Part shown: positions 8,535 through 18,224 of the stretch, in pieces | Numbering within the stretch: position 1 is the first letter of the stretch | How the letters are laid out: every line of letters starts with the position of its first letter | Source: Paenibacillus lacisoli | GTDB lineage: Bacteria > Bacillota > Bacilli > Paenibacillales > Paenibacillaceae | DNA length: 64,000 bases | NCBI RefSeq assembly: GCF_030580655.1 | Contig: NZ_JAUQTB010000004.1 | Location: 186,001 to 250,000 of the forward strand | Reading direction: 5' to 3' | Notes under the pieces: model-generated | The model's input: only the letters and a program-made list of their open reading frames with translations | Told to the model about the DNA's origin: nothing | Database searches by the model: none | Program-made: the position numbers and the translations under genes

Positions 8535-9368
8535 TTATTTCACAGAGCCGTTCGTCAGTCCGTTATAAATGTATTTCTGCAGGAACAGGAAGATGATCAG
8601 TGTCGGAATGATGGCGATCATGATGCCGGCGCTGATCACTTCCCACTGCGAGCCATACGGCCCTTTAAACTTGAATAGTGCGGTTGATATAACCTGCAGA
8701 CCTGACTTCGGCATATACAGAAACGGGGTATAGAAATCGTTGTAGATATTGACGCCCTTGACGATAATCACAGTTACGATGGCCGGCTTCAGCAGCGGCA
8801 GAATGATGCGCCAATAGATGGTGAAGTAGGATGCACCGTCCAGCATAGCGGACTCATCCAGCGCTACGGCAATGGAATCCAGAAACTGCAGGAAAATATA
8901 TACGGCAATAATGTCAGTACCGAGATAAAGAACAATGGCAGCCCAGCGGGTATTCACGAGGTCAAGGGCACTGATAATCTGAAAGGTTGCCACCTGGGTC
9001 GTTACACTTGGAATGAGGGTAGCAAGCAGAAAGGCACCCATCATTAGTTTGCTGCCTCTGAATTTGAAACGGCTGAGTACAAAGGCAATCATGGAGCCTG
9101 TCAGCGTGGCACCAATGATTGAGATAATGAGAATGAAGGCCGTATTTGCGAAGCCCATGAGCATTTTGCCGTCAATGAAGGCCTTCGTATAGTTAGCAAA
9201 ATTCAGCCAGTCGGCCGGTGGTGTAAGCGGACTGGTGGAGCCATATTCCGCCTTCGTTTTGAAAGAGGCGAAGAAGACAACCACGATCGGCAGCAGTGCT
9301 ACAAAAGCACCGAGCAGCAGTGTCACATATTTAAAGATACCTGCGGATGATTGTTTGAGCATGTTCAT
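8535..9368 (-). CDS. Sugar ABC transporter permease, MalG type
   Basis: An inner-membrane permease of 277 residues with six predicted helices. The ATPase-docking EAA loop lies at about 178-197 (DESAMLDGASYFTIYWRII). The C terminus GLTNGSVK is typical of the MalG/CUT1 family. Its start lies 2 bp after the MalF-type permease stop. No ATPase gene occurs in the operon, so a shared MsmX-like ATPase elsewhere is implied. Likely substrate: manno-oligosaccharides. Confidence 0.92.
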   Translation of the reverse strand: MNMLKQSSAGIFKYVTLLLGAFVALLPIVVVFFASFKTKAEYGSTSPLTPPADWLNFANYTKAFIDGKMLMGFANTAFILIISIIGATLTGSMIAFVLSRFKFRGSKLMMGAFLLATLIPSVTTQVATFQIISALDLVNTRWAAIVLYLGTDIIAVYIFLQFLDSIAVALDESAMLDGASYFTIYWRIILPLLKPAIVTVIIVKGVNIYNDFYTPFLYMPKSGLQVISTALFKFKGPYGSQWEVISAGIMIAIIPTLIIFLFLQKYIYNGLTNGSVK

Positions 9369-9370
9369 CT

Positions 9371-10252
9371 TTATTTCTCCTCCCTAACCGCCAGCCGCTG
9401 CAGAAGCGTGACTATGATAACGATAAACAGCAGAACGACCGCCATCGCAGAAGCCAGACCCAGCTTGCTGTACTTGAAGGCCACGTCAATGGTCTGGATA
9501 ACAAAGGTTTTACTTCCATTCGCACCGTCTACCATAATGTAAGGAATGTCAAAGGCACTGATCGCACCGCTGATGGCCAGGATCAGGTTCAGCTGCAGGA
9601 TACGCTTGATGCTCGGCAGAATGATATGACGGAACTGATGCCAGCGGTTTGCACCATCGATATCGGCCGCTTCATAGATATCCCGGTCAATGGAGCTGAT
9701 CGCGCCGAGAAAGATAATGAAGTTAAAGCCCATGTATCTCCATACCGAGGCTCCTGCCAGCGAGACGTTGATAATATCCGGGTTCCCCAGCCAAAGATTA
9801 ATATAATGGCTGAGTCCCAGCGCATTCAGCAGGGTATCAAAGGTACCATCCGGCCGGAAGAAAAACAGGAAGATGAAACCAATCGCTACGCCGTTCAGCA
9901 TATAAGGGAAGAATAGGACGCCTTTGAAAAAGTTCTTGAAACGGACCTTAAAGCTGAGAATGGTTGCAAAATAAAGTGCCAGCCCCATCTGCACGAATGT
10001 ACCGACAAAGTAATACAGGCTGACTTTAAATACAGAGAAGTACTCACTGTCCGTAAAAATCTTCTTGTAATTATCAAAGCCGACATAATCCATATGCTTG
10101 CTGTAACCGTTCCAGTCGGTAAAGCTGTAACGGAACATGTTAAAGACCGGCAGGTAAGCGAAGACCGCCAGCAGCACGAGCGGAATCAGGGAGAACGCAG
10201 CAATAATCACCTTTCTCTGGGACTTGTAGCTCAAATTTGAGAATTTTAACAT
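9371..10252 (-). CDS. Sugar ABC transporter permease, MalF type
   Basis: The partner permease of 293 residues, with six helices and an EAA loop (YEAADIDGANRWHQFRHI) near 205-225. A GGAGG sits 3-7 bp before two adjacent ATGs at 10255 and 10252, so the start is one of these and not the longer frame to 10288. It lies between the binding-protein gene and the MalG-type gene in the manno-oligosaccharide import operon. Confidence 0.9.
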   Translation of the reverse strand: MLKFSNLSYKSQRKVIIAAFSLIPLVLLAVFAYLPVFNMFRYSFTDWNGYSKHMDYVGFDNYKKIFTDSEYFSVFKVSLYYFVGTFVQMGLALYFATILSFKVRFKNFFKGVLFFPYMLNGVAIGFIFLFFFRPDGTFDTLLNALGLSHYINLWLGNPDIINVSLAGASVWRYMGFNFIIFLGAISSIDRDIYEAADIDGANRWHQFRHIILPSIKRILQLNLILAISGAISAFDIPYIMVDGANGSKTFVIQTIDVAFKYSKLGLASAMAVVLLFIVIIVTLLQRLAVREEK

Positions 10253-10338
10253 CATGCACCTCCGGTTCGAATTGAAAGTGCCGGACAAGATCGCCTTATT
10301 GGGACGGCGATCTCGACCGGCTGCAGGATTCGGATGGA

Positions 10339-11658
10339 TTATTCCGCGACTTCCTTGCGGGCTTTAACCCATTTTTCATTGAGGGCCTTCATGATGTCGT
10401 CATAGGATTCTTTACGGTTGCCGATACCAGATTCAATAATCATCTTCTTGAAGTCAGGCTGCCAGAGACCGATCTCTGCTTCCTTATCAATCTTGTCTAC
10501 AAGACCTTCCTGTCCGGCTTTACCTGGAGTCAGTGTCTTGAACTCAACGCCCTGCTCACCATACTGTTTCAAAATATCTGGCAGCGCAGCGCCTACAACC
10601 GGGCTTACACTTCCAGCCTGCTCCACAGCATAATTGGATTCGTTCAAGAACCAGTCTAACCAGGCTCTGGCTGCTTCCTTGTTCTCACTATTCACGTTGA
10701 TACCAACGTTATAATCGGCCGCCAGCGGTACCATAACCTTAGAAGCGTTGGTAGGGAACGGCATGAAACCGATATCGTCCTTGTTCTGTGCCAGACCTTT
10801 GATCTGGTCAATCGCCCAGGAACCAAGAACCATTGTTGCGATCTTGCCGTTTGCCATATCCGCCTTGGAGCTCTCCCAGTCCGTAGTCGTCGGATCCTTT
10901 TCAATCAAGCCTTCCTTGGCTACGTCATACATAATTTTGTACAGATCATAGTGCGGCTGGCCTGGAACGAAGTTGTCATCCGAGTTAGGCTGAGTCACAT
11001 TCACATAATCCGGGTCGCCTGCCATCGTAGGCACATCCGCTTCCCACTGGGTTAATGGCCAGCCGGCAGCATAGTTGGTATACAGCGGCACTGCGCTTGT
11101 TTTGGCTTTAACCTGCTTCAGAGCAGCCAGGAATTGATCCGGTGTTTTCGGAATTTCTGTGACGCCTGCATCGTTAAACACTTTTTTGTTATAGATCACA
11201 CCGGAATACGTAATAGCGATCGGAACTCCGTATACCTTGTTATCCACCATACGTTCCTCGATGCCTGTATACTTCGCTTTCATTTCATCATAAGAGCCCA
11301 GCGGCTCGAAGAAGTCCGGAATATCGGCAATCGGAATGCTGGTTGGAATCAGCAGGACATCACCGTAGTCTTTGGTGCCCATACGTACCTTGATCTGTCC
11401 CTCATAATCTGAGAGAGCCTCAAACTGTACGTTGATATTAGGATATTTCTCATTAAATTTCTTTTTATAATCCTGAAAAACGGTATCAACGATATCTGTG
11501 CGCTGCGTAATGACCGTGATATCGCCTTTCAGCTCTTTGGGATCATTACTGGCAGCAGCTCCGCCGCTGCTCTCCTCTTGTTTGGAAGAACAACCCGCGA
11601 ACAGACCCGCCACCAGCATCAGGGACAGGAATACAGACGCAAACTTCCTTTTGTTCAT
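10339..11658 (-). CDS. Extracellular sugar-binding lipoprotein of the mannan ABC importer
   Basis: A solute-binding protein of 439 residues (SBP family 1). The lipoprotein signal peptide ends in the lipobox LFAGC. Mature-domain features are typical of MalE/UgpB-like proteins, including GVPIAITYSGVIYNKKVF and MVLGSWAIDQI. It captures oligosaccharides at the outer membrane face and delivers them to the two permeases. It is the first gene of the leftward operon, preceded by operator-like sequences shared with the divergent epimerase operon. The substrate is inferred from its neighbours, not from its sequence. Confidence 0.9.
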   Translation of the reverse strand: MNKRKFASVFLSLMLVAGLFAGCSSKQEESSGGAAASNDPKELKGDITVITQRTDIVDTVFQDYKKKFNEKYPNINVQFEALSDYEGQIKVRMGTKDYGDVLLIPTSIPIADIPDFFEPLGSYDEMKAKYTGIEERMVDNKVYGVPIAITYSGVIYNKKVFNDAGVTEIPKTPDQFLAALKQVKAKTSAVPLYTNYAAGWPLTQWEADVPTMAGDPDYVNVTQPNSDDNFVPGQPHYDLYKIMYDVAKEGLIEKDPTTTDWESSKADMANGKIATMVLGSWAIDQIKGLAQNKDDIGFMPFPTNASKVMVPLAADYNVGINVNSENKEAARAWLDWFLNESNYAVEQAGSVSPVVGAALPDILKQYGEQGVEFKTLTPGKAGQEGLVDKIDKEAEIGLWQPDFKKMIIESGIGNRKESYDDIMKALNEKWVKARKEVAE

Positions 11659-11688
11659 GTTAGAACCCCTTTCTTTAGCTCAATATTA

Positions 11689-11700
11689 GTTAATCGATAA
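11689..11700. promoter_or_regulatory. LacI-type operator candidate 1
   Basis: GTTAATCGATAA lies 31 bp upstream of the binding-protein start. A near copy, GTTAACGATAAC, lies before the divergent epimerase. Both have a central CG like LacI-family operators, and the LacI regulator is encoded in the divergent operon. Confidence 0.45.
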
Positions 11701-11720
11701 GGTTACAAATGCATTCTATA

Positions 11721-11736
11721 TTGGTAACGCTTTCGA
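11721..11736. promoter_or_regulatory. cre-like site (catabolite repression)
   Basis: TTGGTAACGCTTTCGA matches the CcpA cre consensus WTGNAANCGNWNNCWW with two mismatches. It lies between the divergent mannan operons. It could instead be another operator for the local LacI protein. Confidence 0.45.
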
Positions 11737-11895
11737 GTCAATATGTAATTCAAAATATTTTGTATGCGCTTAACTTTTCTCTATTCCCTAAAAAACAATA
11801 CTTATTGATTACTTAACGACCTTATGTTCATTCTTATTCATGCTGATTATCTGATTGACAACGTAATAATCAAGTGTTTAAACTATTTTTGTAAG

Positions 11896-11907
11896 GTTAA
11901 CGATAAC
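11896..11907. promoter_or_regulatory. LacI-type operator candidate 2
   Basis: GTTAACGATAAC has GTTA/TAAC dyad arms and a central CG. It lies just upstream of the epimerase ribosome-binding site, where a bound repressor would block transcription. Confidence 0.5.
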
Positions 11908-11934
11908 TTTATGAAAAGGAAGTGTTATTATACA

Positions 11935-13110
11935 TTGGAAATAATGCAGCAGGAAGTCAGCAAAGAGTGGCAGGAGCATATTCTCCCTTTCTGGGCAGGA
12001 CTGCAGGACTTGGAACATGGAGGATATTACGGTGAAGTCAACGTTCATCTGGAGAGAGACCCGCTTGCTCCTAAGGGAGGGATTGCTGCTGCCCGTCAGC
12101 TGTGGTCTTTTGCAGCAGCCTACCGGGTAACCCGGGATCCGCAGTGGGCGGGACACGCAAGACATGCATATTTATTTCTGAGGGACCGGCTATACGACCA
12201 GGAATACGGCGGAATCTACTGGATGGCAGACTATAGCGGCAGGCCGCAGGATACACGGAAACATATCTATGCACAATCCTTTGCCGTTTACTCGCTTAGC
12301 GAATACTGCCGTGCCACTGGCGATCAGGAGGCGCTCTCCCTGGCCCAAAATATTTTCGCATTAGTTGAAGGGAAAGGGTATGATCCGCAAATCCAGGCTT
12401 ATAAGGAAGAGTTCGACCGCGAATGGAACGAGCAGCCGAATGAAATGCTCAGCGAGAATGGTGTTGTCGCGGAGATTACAATGAACACCACTATTCATAT
12501 ACTCGAGGCCTATACTACGCTCTACCGCGTCTGGCCGGATCCTCTTGTACATTCTGCACTGGAGAACCTTCTCTCCATGCTCTACCAACGGGTATATGAC
12601 CCGGTCAGGAAACGTCTGAATGTGTTCTTCGACCGCAGTTGGAACTCCTTGCTCGATCTGACCTCGTTCGGTCACGATATTGAAGCAAGCTGGCTGATCG
12701 ACGACGCTCTACAGGCTATCGGTTCCGCGAATCCCGATTATGTCCGGATGGTGATTGATATCGCCTATCAGATTGCGGACACAGCTGTCCAACCTGACGG
12801 TTCACTGATAAATGAGCGGCACGGGGACCATATCGATGACACCCGGATCTGGTGGGTGCAGGCTGAGGCTATGGTTGGCTTCTATAACGCCTACCAGCGG
12901 ACCGGGGATGAACGTTTCCTGGAAAGGATCCAGCAGATGTGGGCCTACACCAAGGCTCATATTATTGATTCCAGAAACGGCGGGGAATGGTACTGGTCGG
13001 TTCAGGGAAGCGGGCAGCCTGACAGCCGCGAGATTGCAGGTCCGTGGAAATGCCCGTATCACAACAGCCGCTTTTGTATAGAACTGATTGAAAGGATGAA
13101 CCAGGCATGA
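11935..13110 (+). CDS. Cellobiose 2-epimerase (AGE family)
   Basis: A cytosolic (alpha/alpha)6-barrel epimerase of 391 residues. The sequence fits cellobiose 2-epimerases of the N-acylglucosamine 2-epimerase superfamily: HGGYYGE near the N terminus, [10 protein letters not shown] near 245, and [18 protein letters not shown] at the C terminus with catalytic His residues. In mannan pathways it converts beta-1,4-mannobiose to mannosylglucose. The gene overlaps the GH130 phosphorylase by ATGA, which supports that role over GlcNAc epimerisation. The TTG at 11935 is preferred because AAGGAAGTG lies 10 bp upstream; ATGs at 11911 and 11944 are alternatives with poorer spacing. Confidence 0.85.
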   Translation: MEIMQQEVSKEWQEHILPFWAGLQDLEHGGYYGEVNVHLERDPLAPKGGIAAARQLWSFAAAYRVTRDPQWAGHARHAYLFLRDRLYDQEYGGIYWMADYSGRPQDTRKHIYAQSFAVYSLSEYCRATGDQEALSLAQNIFALVEGKGYDPQIQAYKEEFDREWNEQPNEMLSENGVVAEITMNTTIHILEAYTTLYRVWPDPLVHSALENLLSMLYQRVYDPVRKRLNVFFDRSWNSLLDLTSFGHDIEASWLIDDALQAIGSANPDYVRMVIDIAYQIADTAVQPDGSLINERHGDHIDDTRIWWVQAEAMVGFYNAYQRTGDERFLERIQQMWAYTKAHIIDSRNGGEWYWSVQGSGQPDSREIAGPWKCPYHNSRFCIELIERMNQA

Positions 13111-14288
13111 TCCATGATAAATATGCTGAACTCGCAGCACGCCAGGAAGAACTGCTCTCCCGTCCCAATGAACACAATACCGATTTCTATAATGGTGTCT
13201 ATGACCGTTACAAACATCCTGTTTTGACGAGGCATCATGTACCCATCCACTGGCGATTTGACCTGGATGCAGGGAGAAATCCGTTCTTCATGGAACGGCT
13301 TGGCATCAATGCTACGCTGAATCCGGGTGCCATCTATCACGAAGGCAAGTACATTCTGGTGTCCCGGACCGAAGGTCTGGACCGCAAATCCATTTTCGCC
13401 CTGGCAGAAAGCGATACCGGAATCGATCAATTCCGCTTCGTGGACCGGCCGCTGGTCTGGGATGATGTCGATCCGAATGAGACGAACATGTATGATATGC
13501 GGCTTGTGAAGCATGAAGACGGCTGGATTTACGGCATCTATTGCTCCGAACAGAAGGATCCGGAGGCACCCGTCTCTGATACATCAAGCGCTGTCGCTCA
13601 GGCGGGACTGGTAAGGACCCGGGACCTGAAGAGCTGGGAGCGCCTGCCGAACATTACAACCGGTTCCCCGCAGCAGCGCAATGTCGTGCTCCATCCCGAA
13701 TTCGTGGACGGTCAATACGCCTTCTATACCCGCCCCCAGGATGGATTTATTTCCACCGGATCTGGCGGGGGCATTGCCTTTGGTCTCTGCAAGGATATTC
13801 TGAATCCTGTCATTGAGCACGAAACCGTTATCGACGAGCGCCGCTATCACACTGTGTATGAGGTAAAGAACGGCCAGGGGCCTGCTCCCATCCGGACAGA
13901 CCGCGGCTGGATTCATATTGCACACGGCGTCCGCAATACAGCTGCCGGGCTGCGCTATGTGCTGTATACGTTCGCTACCAGCCTGAGTGATCCAACCCAA
14001 GTGATTGCCAAACCGGGCGGACATTTTATCGCCCCTTATGATGATGAACGCGTCGGAGATGTCTCCAACGTCATTTTCTGCAACGGGGCGGTTGTGAACG
14101 AGAAGAACGAAGTATTCATCTATTACGCATCAAGTGATACCCGGATCCATGTCGCCACAACAACTGTTGAGCGGTTAATTGATTACACATTTAATACACC
14201 GGAAGACGAGTTCCGCTCATTGCAGAATGCCGCACAACGAGCCAGGCTCATCGAAAAGAATGAACAGCTCCTGCGCAGCCAGTCTTAA
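13107..14288 (+). CDS. GH130 beta-1,4-mannosylglucose phosphorylase
   Basis: A cytosolic five-bladed beta-propeller phosphorylase of 393 residues. The motif [20 protein letters not shown] (about 57-76) is characteristic of the 4-O-beta-mannosyl-glucose phosphorylase branch of GH130. The candidate catalytic Asp lies near 131 in NMYDMR. It cleaves mannosylglucose with phosphate to alpha-mannose-1-phosphate and glucose, saving one ATP. Translational overlap with the epimerase gene puts substrate production and consumption together. A mannosyl-phosphomutase step must be encoded elsewhere. Confidence 0.88.
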   Translation: MIHDKYAELAARQEELLSRPNEHNTDFYNGVYDRYKHPVLTRHHVPIHWRFDLDAGRNPFFMERLGINATLNPGAIYHEGKYILVSRTEGLDRKSIFALAESDTGIDQFRFVDRPLVWDDVDPNETNMYDMRLVKHEDGWIYGIYCSEQKDPEAPVSDTSSAVAQAGLVRTRDLKSWERLPNITTGSPQQRNVVLHPEFVDGQYAFYTRPQDGFISTGSGGGIAFGLCKDILNPVIEHETVIDERRYHTVYEVKNGQGPAPIRTDRGWIHIAHGVRNTAAGLRYVLYTFATSLSDPTQVIAKPGGHFIAPYDDERVGDVSNVIFCNGAVVNEKNEVFIYYASSDTRIHVATTTVERLIDYTFNTPEDEFRSLQNAAQRARLIEKNEQLLRSQS

Positions 14289-14464
14289 AGCACAGGCATT
14301 GCACATCATCCTTCCCTTCCCTCTACATCCTTCTTTATTAGTGATCTGGAACAGGGTATACTTGAAGTCAATGAACAACAGATTGAACTTCCGGCTGCAG
14401 GAAGCAGCTGGGGTTCAATAATACGGACTTGTATACAGCAAGCGTTGGTTAAGGAGTTGGCGGG

Positions 14465-15502
14465 ATGAACAAGAATATCACCATGCGGGACATTGCCGAG
14501 AAAATGGGTGTCAGCAGCGTTACCGTCTCTAAGGCTCTGAATGATAAGGAGGGCGTCAGCGAAGAGCTCAAGGAACGCATCAAGCTGCTGGCTGGTGAGA
14601 TGGGTTACCGGATCAATACGGTTGCCAAATCCATGAAGGAAGGCCTCACCTACAATATTGGTGTGGTTATTCCCGAGAGGTTCACCGGGCCGGCACAGTC
14701 CTTCTATCTGCGGGTCTATCAGGAAATCTCCATTGCGCTGGAGCGGTACGGTTATTATGGCATTCTGCATATCCTGACTCACGAAGATGAGAAGCAGCTG
14801 AACCTGCCCCGCGTCTATTATGACCGTAAGGTAGATGGCTTCATCATCCTCGGGCAGATCAGCAAGCCCTACATTGAAGCCGTAGAGCAGATCGAACAGC
14901 CCAAACTGTTCCTCGACTTCTATGACGAGCATGCGGATATTGACTCGGTGACCACAGACAACTTCTACTGCGCGTATGAATTGACCAACTATCTGATCCA
15001 ACAGGGACACCGCAGCATCGCCTACGTCGGTAACATTTATTCCACGAGCAGCATTCAGGACCGTTATCTGGGGTATTACAAGTCGCTGCTGGAGCACCGG
15101 ATCCCGCTGAAGGAAAGCTGGATTCTGAATGACCGTGACGATGAGGGCAGCTTTATTGATATCGACATACCTGAAGAGCTGCCTACGGCATTTGTCTGCA
15201 ACTGTGACCAGATTGCACACCTGCTTGTGCTGAAGCTGAAATCACTGGGGCACCGCGTGCCGGAAGACTGCTCTGTTGTCGGCTTCGATAACGACGTGTT
15301 CGCGACGTTAACCGAACCTCATCTGACGACGGTTGAGGTGGACATTGAGAAAATGGCCCAGACCGCCATTCACTCTCTGCTCAGGAAAATTAGTTCACCT
15401 GAAGTGCGTTTTGGCCGGGTCCTTGTACAGGGCAAGATCATTTACCGGGAGTCGGTCAACGAGAAGAATAAATCTTTGCAGGACGAAGTTTCTCATCATT
15501 AA
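14465..15502 (+). CDS. LacI-family regulator of the mannan locus
   Basis: A transcription factor of 345 residues. The N-terminal helix-turn-helix is TMRDIAEKMGVSSVTVSKAL, followed by the hinge (about 50-60) and a periplasmic-binding-protein-like effector domain (about 62-335). It probably binds the CG-centred sites between the divergent operons and is released by a manno-oligosaccharide or sugar phosphate. AAGGAG lies 8 bp before the start. The 176-bp gap after the GH130 gene contains TATACT near 14357 and may hold its own promoter. Confidence 0.9.
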   Translation: MNKNITMRDIAEKMGVSSVTVSKALNDKEGVSEELKERIKLLAGEMGYRINTVAKSMKEGLTYNIGVVIPERFTGPAQSFYLRVYQEISIALERYGYYGILHILTHEDEKQLNLPRVYYDRKVDGFIILGQISKPYIEAVEQIEQPKLFLDFYDEHADIDSVTTDNFYCAYELTNYLIQQGHRSIAYVGNIYSTSSIQDRYLGYYKSLLEHRIPLKESWILNDRDDEGSFIDIDIPEELPTAFVCNCDQIAHLLVLKLKSLGHRVPEDCSVVGFDNDVFATLTEPHLTTVEVDIEKMAQTAIHSLLRKISSPEVRFGRVLVQGKIIYRESVNEKNKSLQDEVSHH

Positions 15503-15505
15503 ACA

Positions 15506-15552
15506 AAGGGTGTTATCTCCGAGGCTTTACAGCCTGGAAGATAACACCCTTT
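15506..15552 (+). terminator. Intrinsic terminator after the LacI gene
   Basis: A long stem, AAGGGTGTTATCT pairing with AGATAACACCCTT, is extended by GAGGC/GCCT and followed by TTTT. It ends the rightward mannan operon. Confidence 0.85.
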
Positions 15553-15576
15553 TATTATGAAATCATAAAATTCCGG

Positions 15577-16539
15577 TTATTCCGCAGCAGCGGCTGACGC
15601 CGAAGATTCTTCATACACGATAACAGATTGGCTCTCAGGCTCCCACTTCACCGTGGCACCCAGTGCTTCGCTCACGAGTCGAATCGGGACGAGCGTTACA
15701 CCGCTCTTCACAACGGCTGCTGTCTGCAGACTAACGGCCTTGCCGTTTACCAGCGCTTTTTTGCTGTTCAGGTACAGGACAACCGTATCTGAACCGCGTT
15801 TCACTGTCACCGTCTTGTTAGCTGGGTTGTAGGACACATCCGCCTGGAGTGCCTCGGATACGGTGCGGAACGGAACGAGCGTTGTTCCATTGGTCACAAC
15901 CGGAGTTGTTCCCTGGTAGCGGACACCATTAACGAACAGCTTCTTGCCCTGCTTCTCACCGGCCTGACGACTGAGCTTATCCAGCGTGATGTAGCCGTCC
16001 AGATCCGTGACATCCGCCAGTACAGCCTCCTGCTGCATGTATACCGCATCGGTTACACTGCCGTTCTTCGCGAGCAGCTCGGCTGCTTTGGAAAGTGCAT
16101 CACGAGATGCCTTAATGCCCTCCAGTTCCGCAGTCAGCTCCGGTGTCAGACGATCCGGATATTTGGTCAGCAGCAGGTTGGCGATTACAGAACCTGCCGG
16201 CTTATCCTTCGTATGATTAATGGCGTTCAGCAGTCCTTTGTAACCCTGTGGTCCCTTGCCGCTGCCATAGACAGCGTCGGTCACCGAAGCGGATGAATCA
16301 TTACCGTATACAGCACTCGACACTGAACCCGCCGGCTTGTTATCCTTCTTGTCATTACCTTTCCCCGGATTGCCCTTGTCCTCCGGCTTGCCCTTGTCTG
16401 CATTCTTCGATGCCGCCGCCTGCGGCGGATTGGCTCCATTGCCCGGCTTGCCAGCATGCTCCGGCTTGGCCAAAGCTGTCCCCGCTGTCAGACCCAATAC
16501 CAGCAGACCTGTCAGCAGTGTTGATCCCAATTTCTTCAT
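15577..16539 (-). CDS. Secreted protein with copper amine oxidase N-terminal-like stalk domain
   Basis: A secreted protein of 320 residues. The signal peptide ends in GTALAKPE. A low-complexity Lys/Gly/Asn/Pro/Asp-rich region (about 25-75) and a helical middle section follow. The C-terminal 110 residues form two stalk-domain units, each with a FVNG/LVNG strand and an LVPFRTVSEAL or LVPIRLVSEAL motif. This domain is common in extracellular Paenibacillus proteins and has no enzyme activity by itself. Motifs of the type SVTDAVYG recur in the middle region. Function unknown; a cell-surface structural role is likely. AGGAGG precedes the start. Confidence 0.82.
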   Translation of the reverse strand: MKKLGSTLLTGLLVLGLTAGTALAKPEHAGKPGNGANPPQAAASKNADKGKPEDKGNPGKGNDKKDNKPAGSVSSAVYGNDSSASVTDAVYGSGKGPQGYKGLLNAINHTKDKPAGSVIANLLLTKYPDRLTPELTAELEGIKASRDALSKAAELLAKNGSVTDAVYMQQEAVLADVTDLDGYITLDKLSRQAGEKQGKKLFVNGVRYQGTTPVVTNGTTLVPFRTVSEALQADVSYNPANKTVTVKRGSDTVVLYLNSKKALVNGKAVSLQTAAVVKSGVTLVPIRLVSEALGATVKWEPESQSVIVYEESSASAAAAE

Positions 16540-16656
16540 TGTTGCTCCTCCTCTGTGCTGTTTGAATAGGATAATACCTGGAGTATATAACGGAGATTTG
16601 CTGCTTATTATGAAGGGGTACGATGGCCTAATTTGTTAGAAATACAGATACAAAAA

Positions 16657-16690
16657 AAGAGAGGGGGATCCTCGCGGATCACCTCTCTCT
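16657..16690 (-). terminator. Terminator after the DUF445 gene
   Basis: On the minus strand, GAGAGG-GATCC and GGATC-CCCTCTC arms with a GCGA loop are followed by seven Ts. Confidence 0.8.
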
Positions 16691-16732
16691 TCAGCCTGTT
16701 GTCCTCAGAACCGGATATACACTCCCCCTGGT

Positions 16733-17989
16733 TTATTCCAGAAACATTCGGAGACCTGTCAGCACTACACCAATTACAAAACCGGTCACCGCCCCATTGA
16801 TGCGGATCCACTGCAGGTCCTGGCCCAGCTTGTCCTCCATCATGGCAATCAGCGTTTCATTGTCCATCTTCTCAATGTTCTCCCTGACCAGCTTGCCGAT
16901 CCGGCTGTGGTTCGCTTCCACGATACCTGTTGCGATGTCAACGATTTTGGCGTTCAGCCGCTCCATCGTCTCTTCACTCCCTCGCAAATCCTGAAGAAGC
17001 CCTTCCAGCAGCGGCATGATGTGAAGGTTCACGTAAGAGCCATCCTCCATATAATCCAGGATCCGTGACCGCAGCTCCTCCATCTTGGCAAGCACGAGTG
17101 CCTCCCCGTCCCAGCTGTTCATCAGGCCGTTCTTCCATGTATTCACGCCTTCTCTTACACGTTCACTTTCCGACAGTTCACCAAGCTGCCGGCGCAGCCC
17201 GTAGAGAATAGCTTCTCTGCGCTGTCCGCCTTCCTCCTGAAGTTCCGTCACCTGGTCCAGCAGAAACTGCTGAATCATACCGCCGAGCCGCTCTTCATTC
17301 AGATAGCCGAGGAAGGCGTTCAGGGCAAACTGCATCAGACCGTTCACCTGCAGTCCGCTCACCGCGCGCATCCCCATCTGTCCAAGGGTATACATCGTCT
17401 CCGGCTTCATCAGCCAGGCTTCAGCCCGGTTCAATCCATAATCCAGTGCAATACGGTCATACCCCCGCTCCTCAATCTGGCGGGCCAGCAGCGTCAGCAG
17501 CGGTCCGGCATCAAAGGCAGTAACCTGCTTGCGGATTTCAGCGGTAATTACCGGTGCAAGCTGCTCCAGCGGAGCCTTCCGGATCAGCTGCTTCAGCATA
17601 CCATCAATAGCCGCTGCCGCCTGCGGGGAGCGCAGCTCCCGTTCCGCGGTGTCAAGCAGCATCCCCCCCAGCCGGACCTCCGCAATTTTGGAGGCGATGC
17701 TTTCTTTGTTCAGCAGGTTATTCTCCACCGTATTCACCAGAGCATCCGTAATTTTACCGCGGTTCTTCGGCAGCAGCGCAGTATGCGGAATTGGAATGCC
17801 CAGCGGGTGGCGGAAGAGCGCCGTTACGGCGAACCAGTCTGCCAATCCCCCTACCATTCCTGCTTCAAAGGAGCCTGCCAGCAGGCGTCCAGCGGTATAT
17901 TCCTGAAACGGCAGCGAAGCGACGAAGCCGGCGCCCATAGCGACCAGCGACCAGGCGGCTGCACGTTTGGTTTGTTTTTCTTTAGCCAT
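16733..17989 (-). CDS. DUF445 family membrane protein
   Basis: A membrane-associated protein of 418 residues in the YheB/YjiN-like DUF445 family. An N-terminal hydrophobic region (about 10-50) contains AGMVGGLADWFAVTALFR, a hallmark of the family. A long helical middle section with HPLGIPIPHTALLPKNR follows, then a C-terminal transmembrane helix (about 395-415). The biochemical role is unknown. The ATG at 17989 is chosen because GGAGG lies 10 bp upstream. The gene is monocistronic, with its own terminator and a 235-bp divergent intergenic region before the aldo/keto reductase. Confidence 0.85.
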   Translation of the reverse strand: MAKEKQTKRAAAWSLVAMGAGFVASLPFQEYTAGRLLAGSFEAGMVGGLADWFAVTALFRHPLGIPIPHTALLPKNRGKITDALVNTVENNLLNKESIASKIAEVRLGGMLLDTAERELRSPQAAAAIDGMLKQLIRKAPLEQLAPVITAEIRKQVTAFDAGPLLTLLARQIEERGYDRIALDYGLNRAEAWLMKPETMYTLGQMGMRAVSGLQVNGLMQFALNAFLGYLNEERLGGMIQQFLLDQVTELQEEGGQRREAILYGLRRQLGELSESERVREGVNTWKNGLMNSWDGEALVLAKMEELRSRILDYMEDGSYVNLHIMPLLEGLLQDLRGSEETMERLNAKIVDIATGIVEANHSRIGKLVRENIEKMDNETLIAMMEDKLGQDLQWIRINGAVTGFVIGVVLTGLRMFLE

Positions 17990-18224
17990 ATATTCCATAC
18001 CTCCATTAAAGGACACATCTATTATCACGAAAAGCGGCAGCGGTAAATTTCGGACCTAACTAGATCTATTACCCTGCGTACAACATCATATCACCGCCCG
18101 GCGGCAATTCCAAAGGCAGAGCAGGATTTAATTTTTTCATTATGAATTGAACATTCCGGGGCAAATTAGGGTAATAGTTACATAGCCTTTGAGGCAAGCC
18201 ATTTCATTAGAGGAGGAATCGACA

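Noticed and set aside
14306..15220. 304-codon leftward open frame opposite the LacI gene
   Set aside because: It is a shadow of a gene with an intact LacI helix-turn-helix and effector domain.
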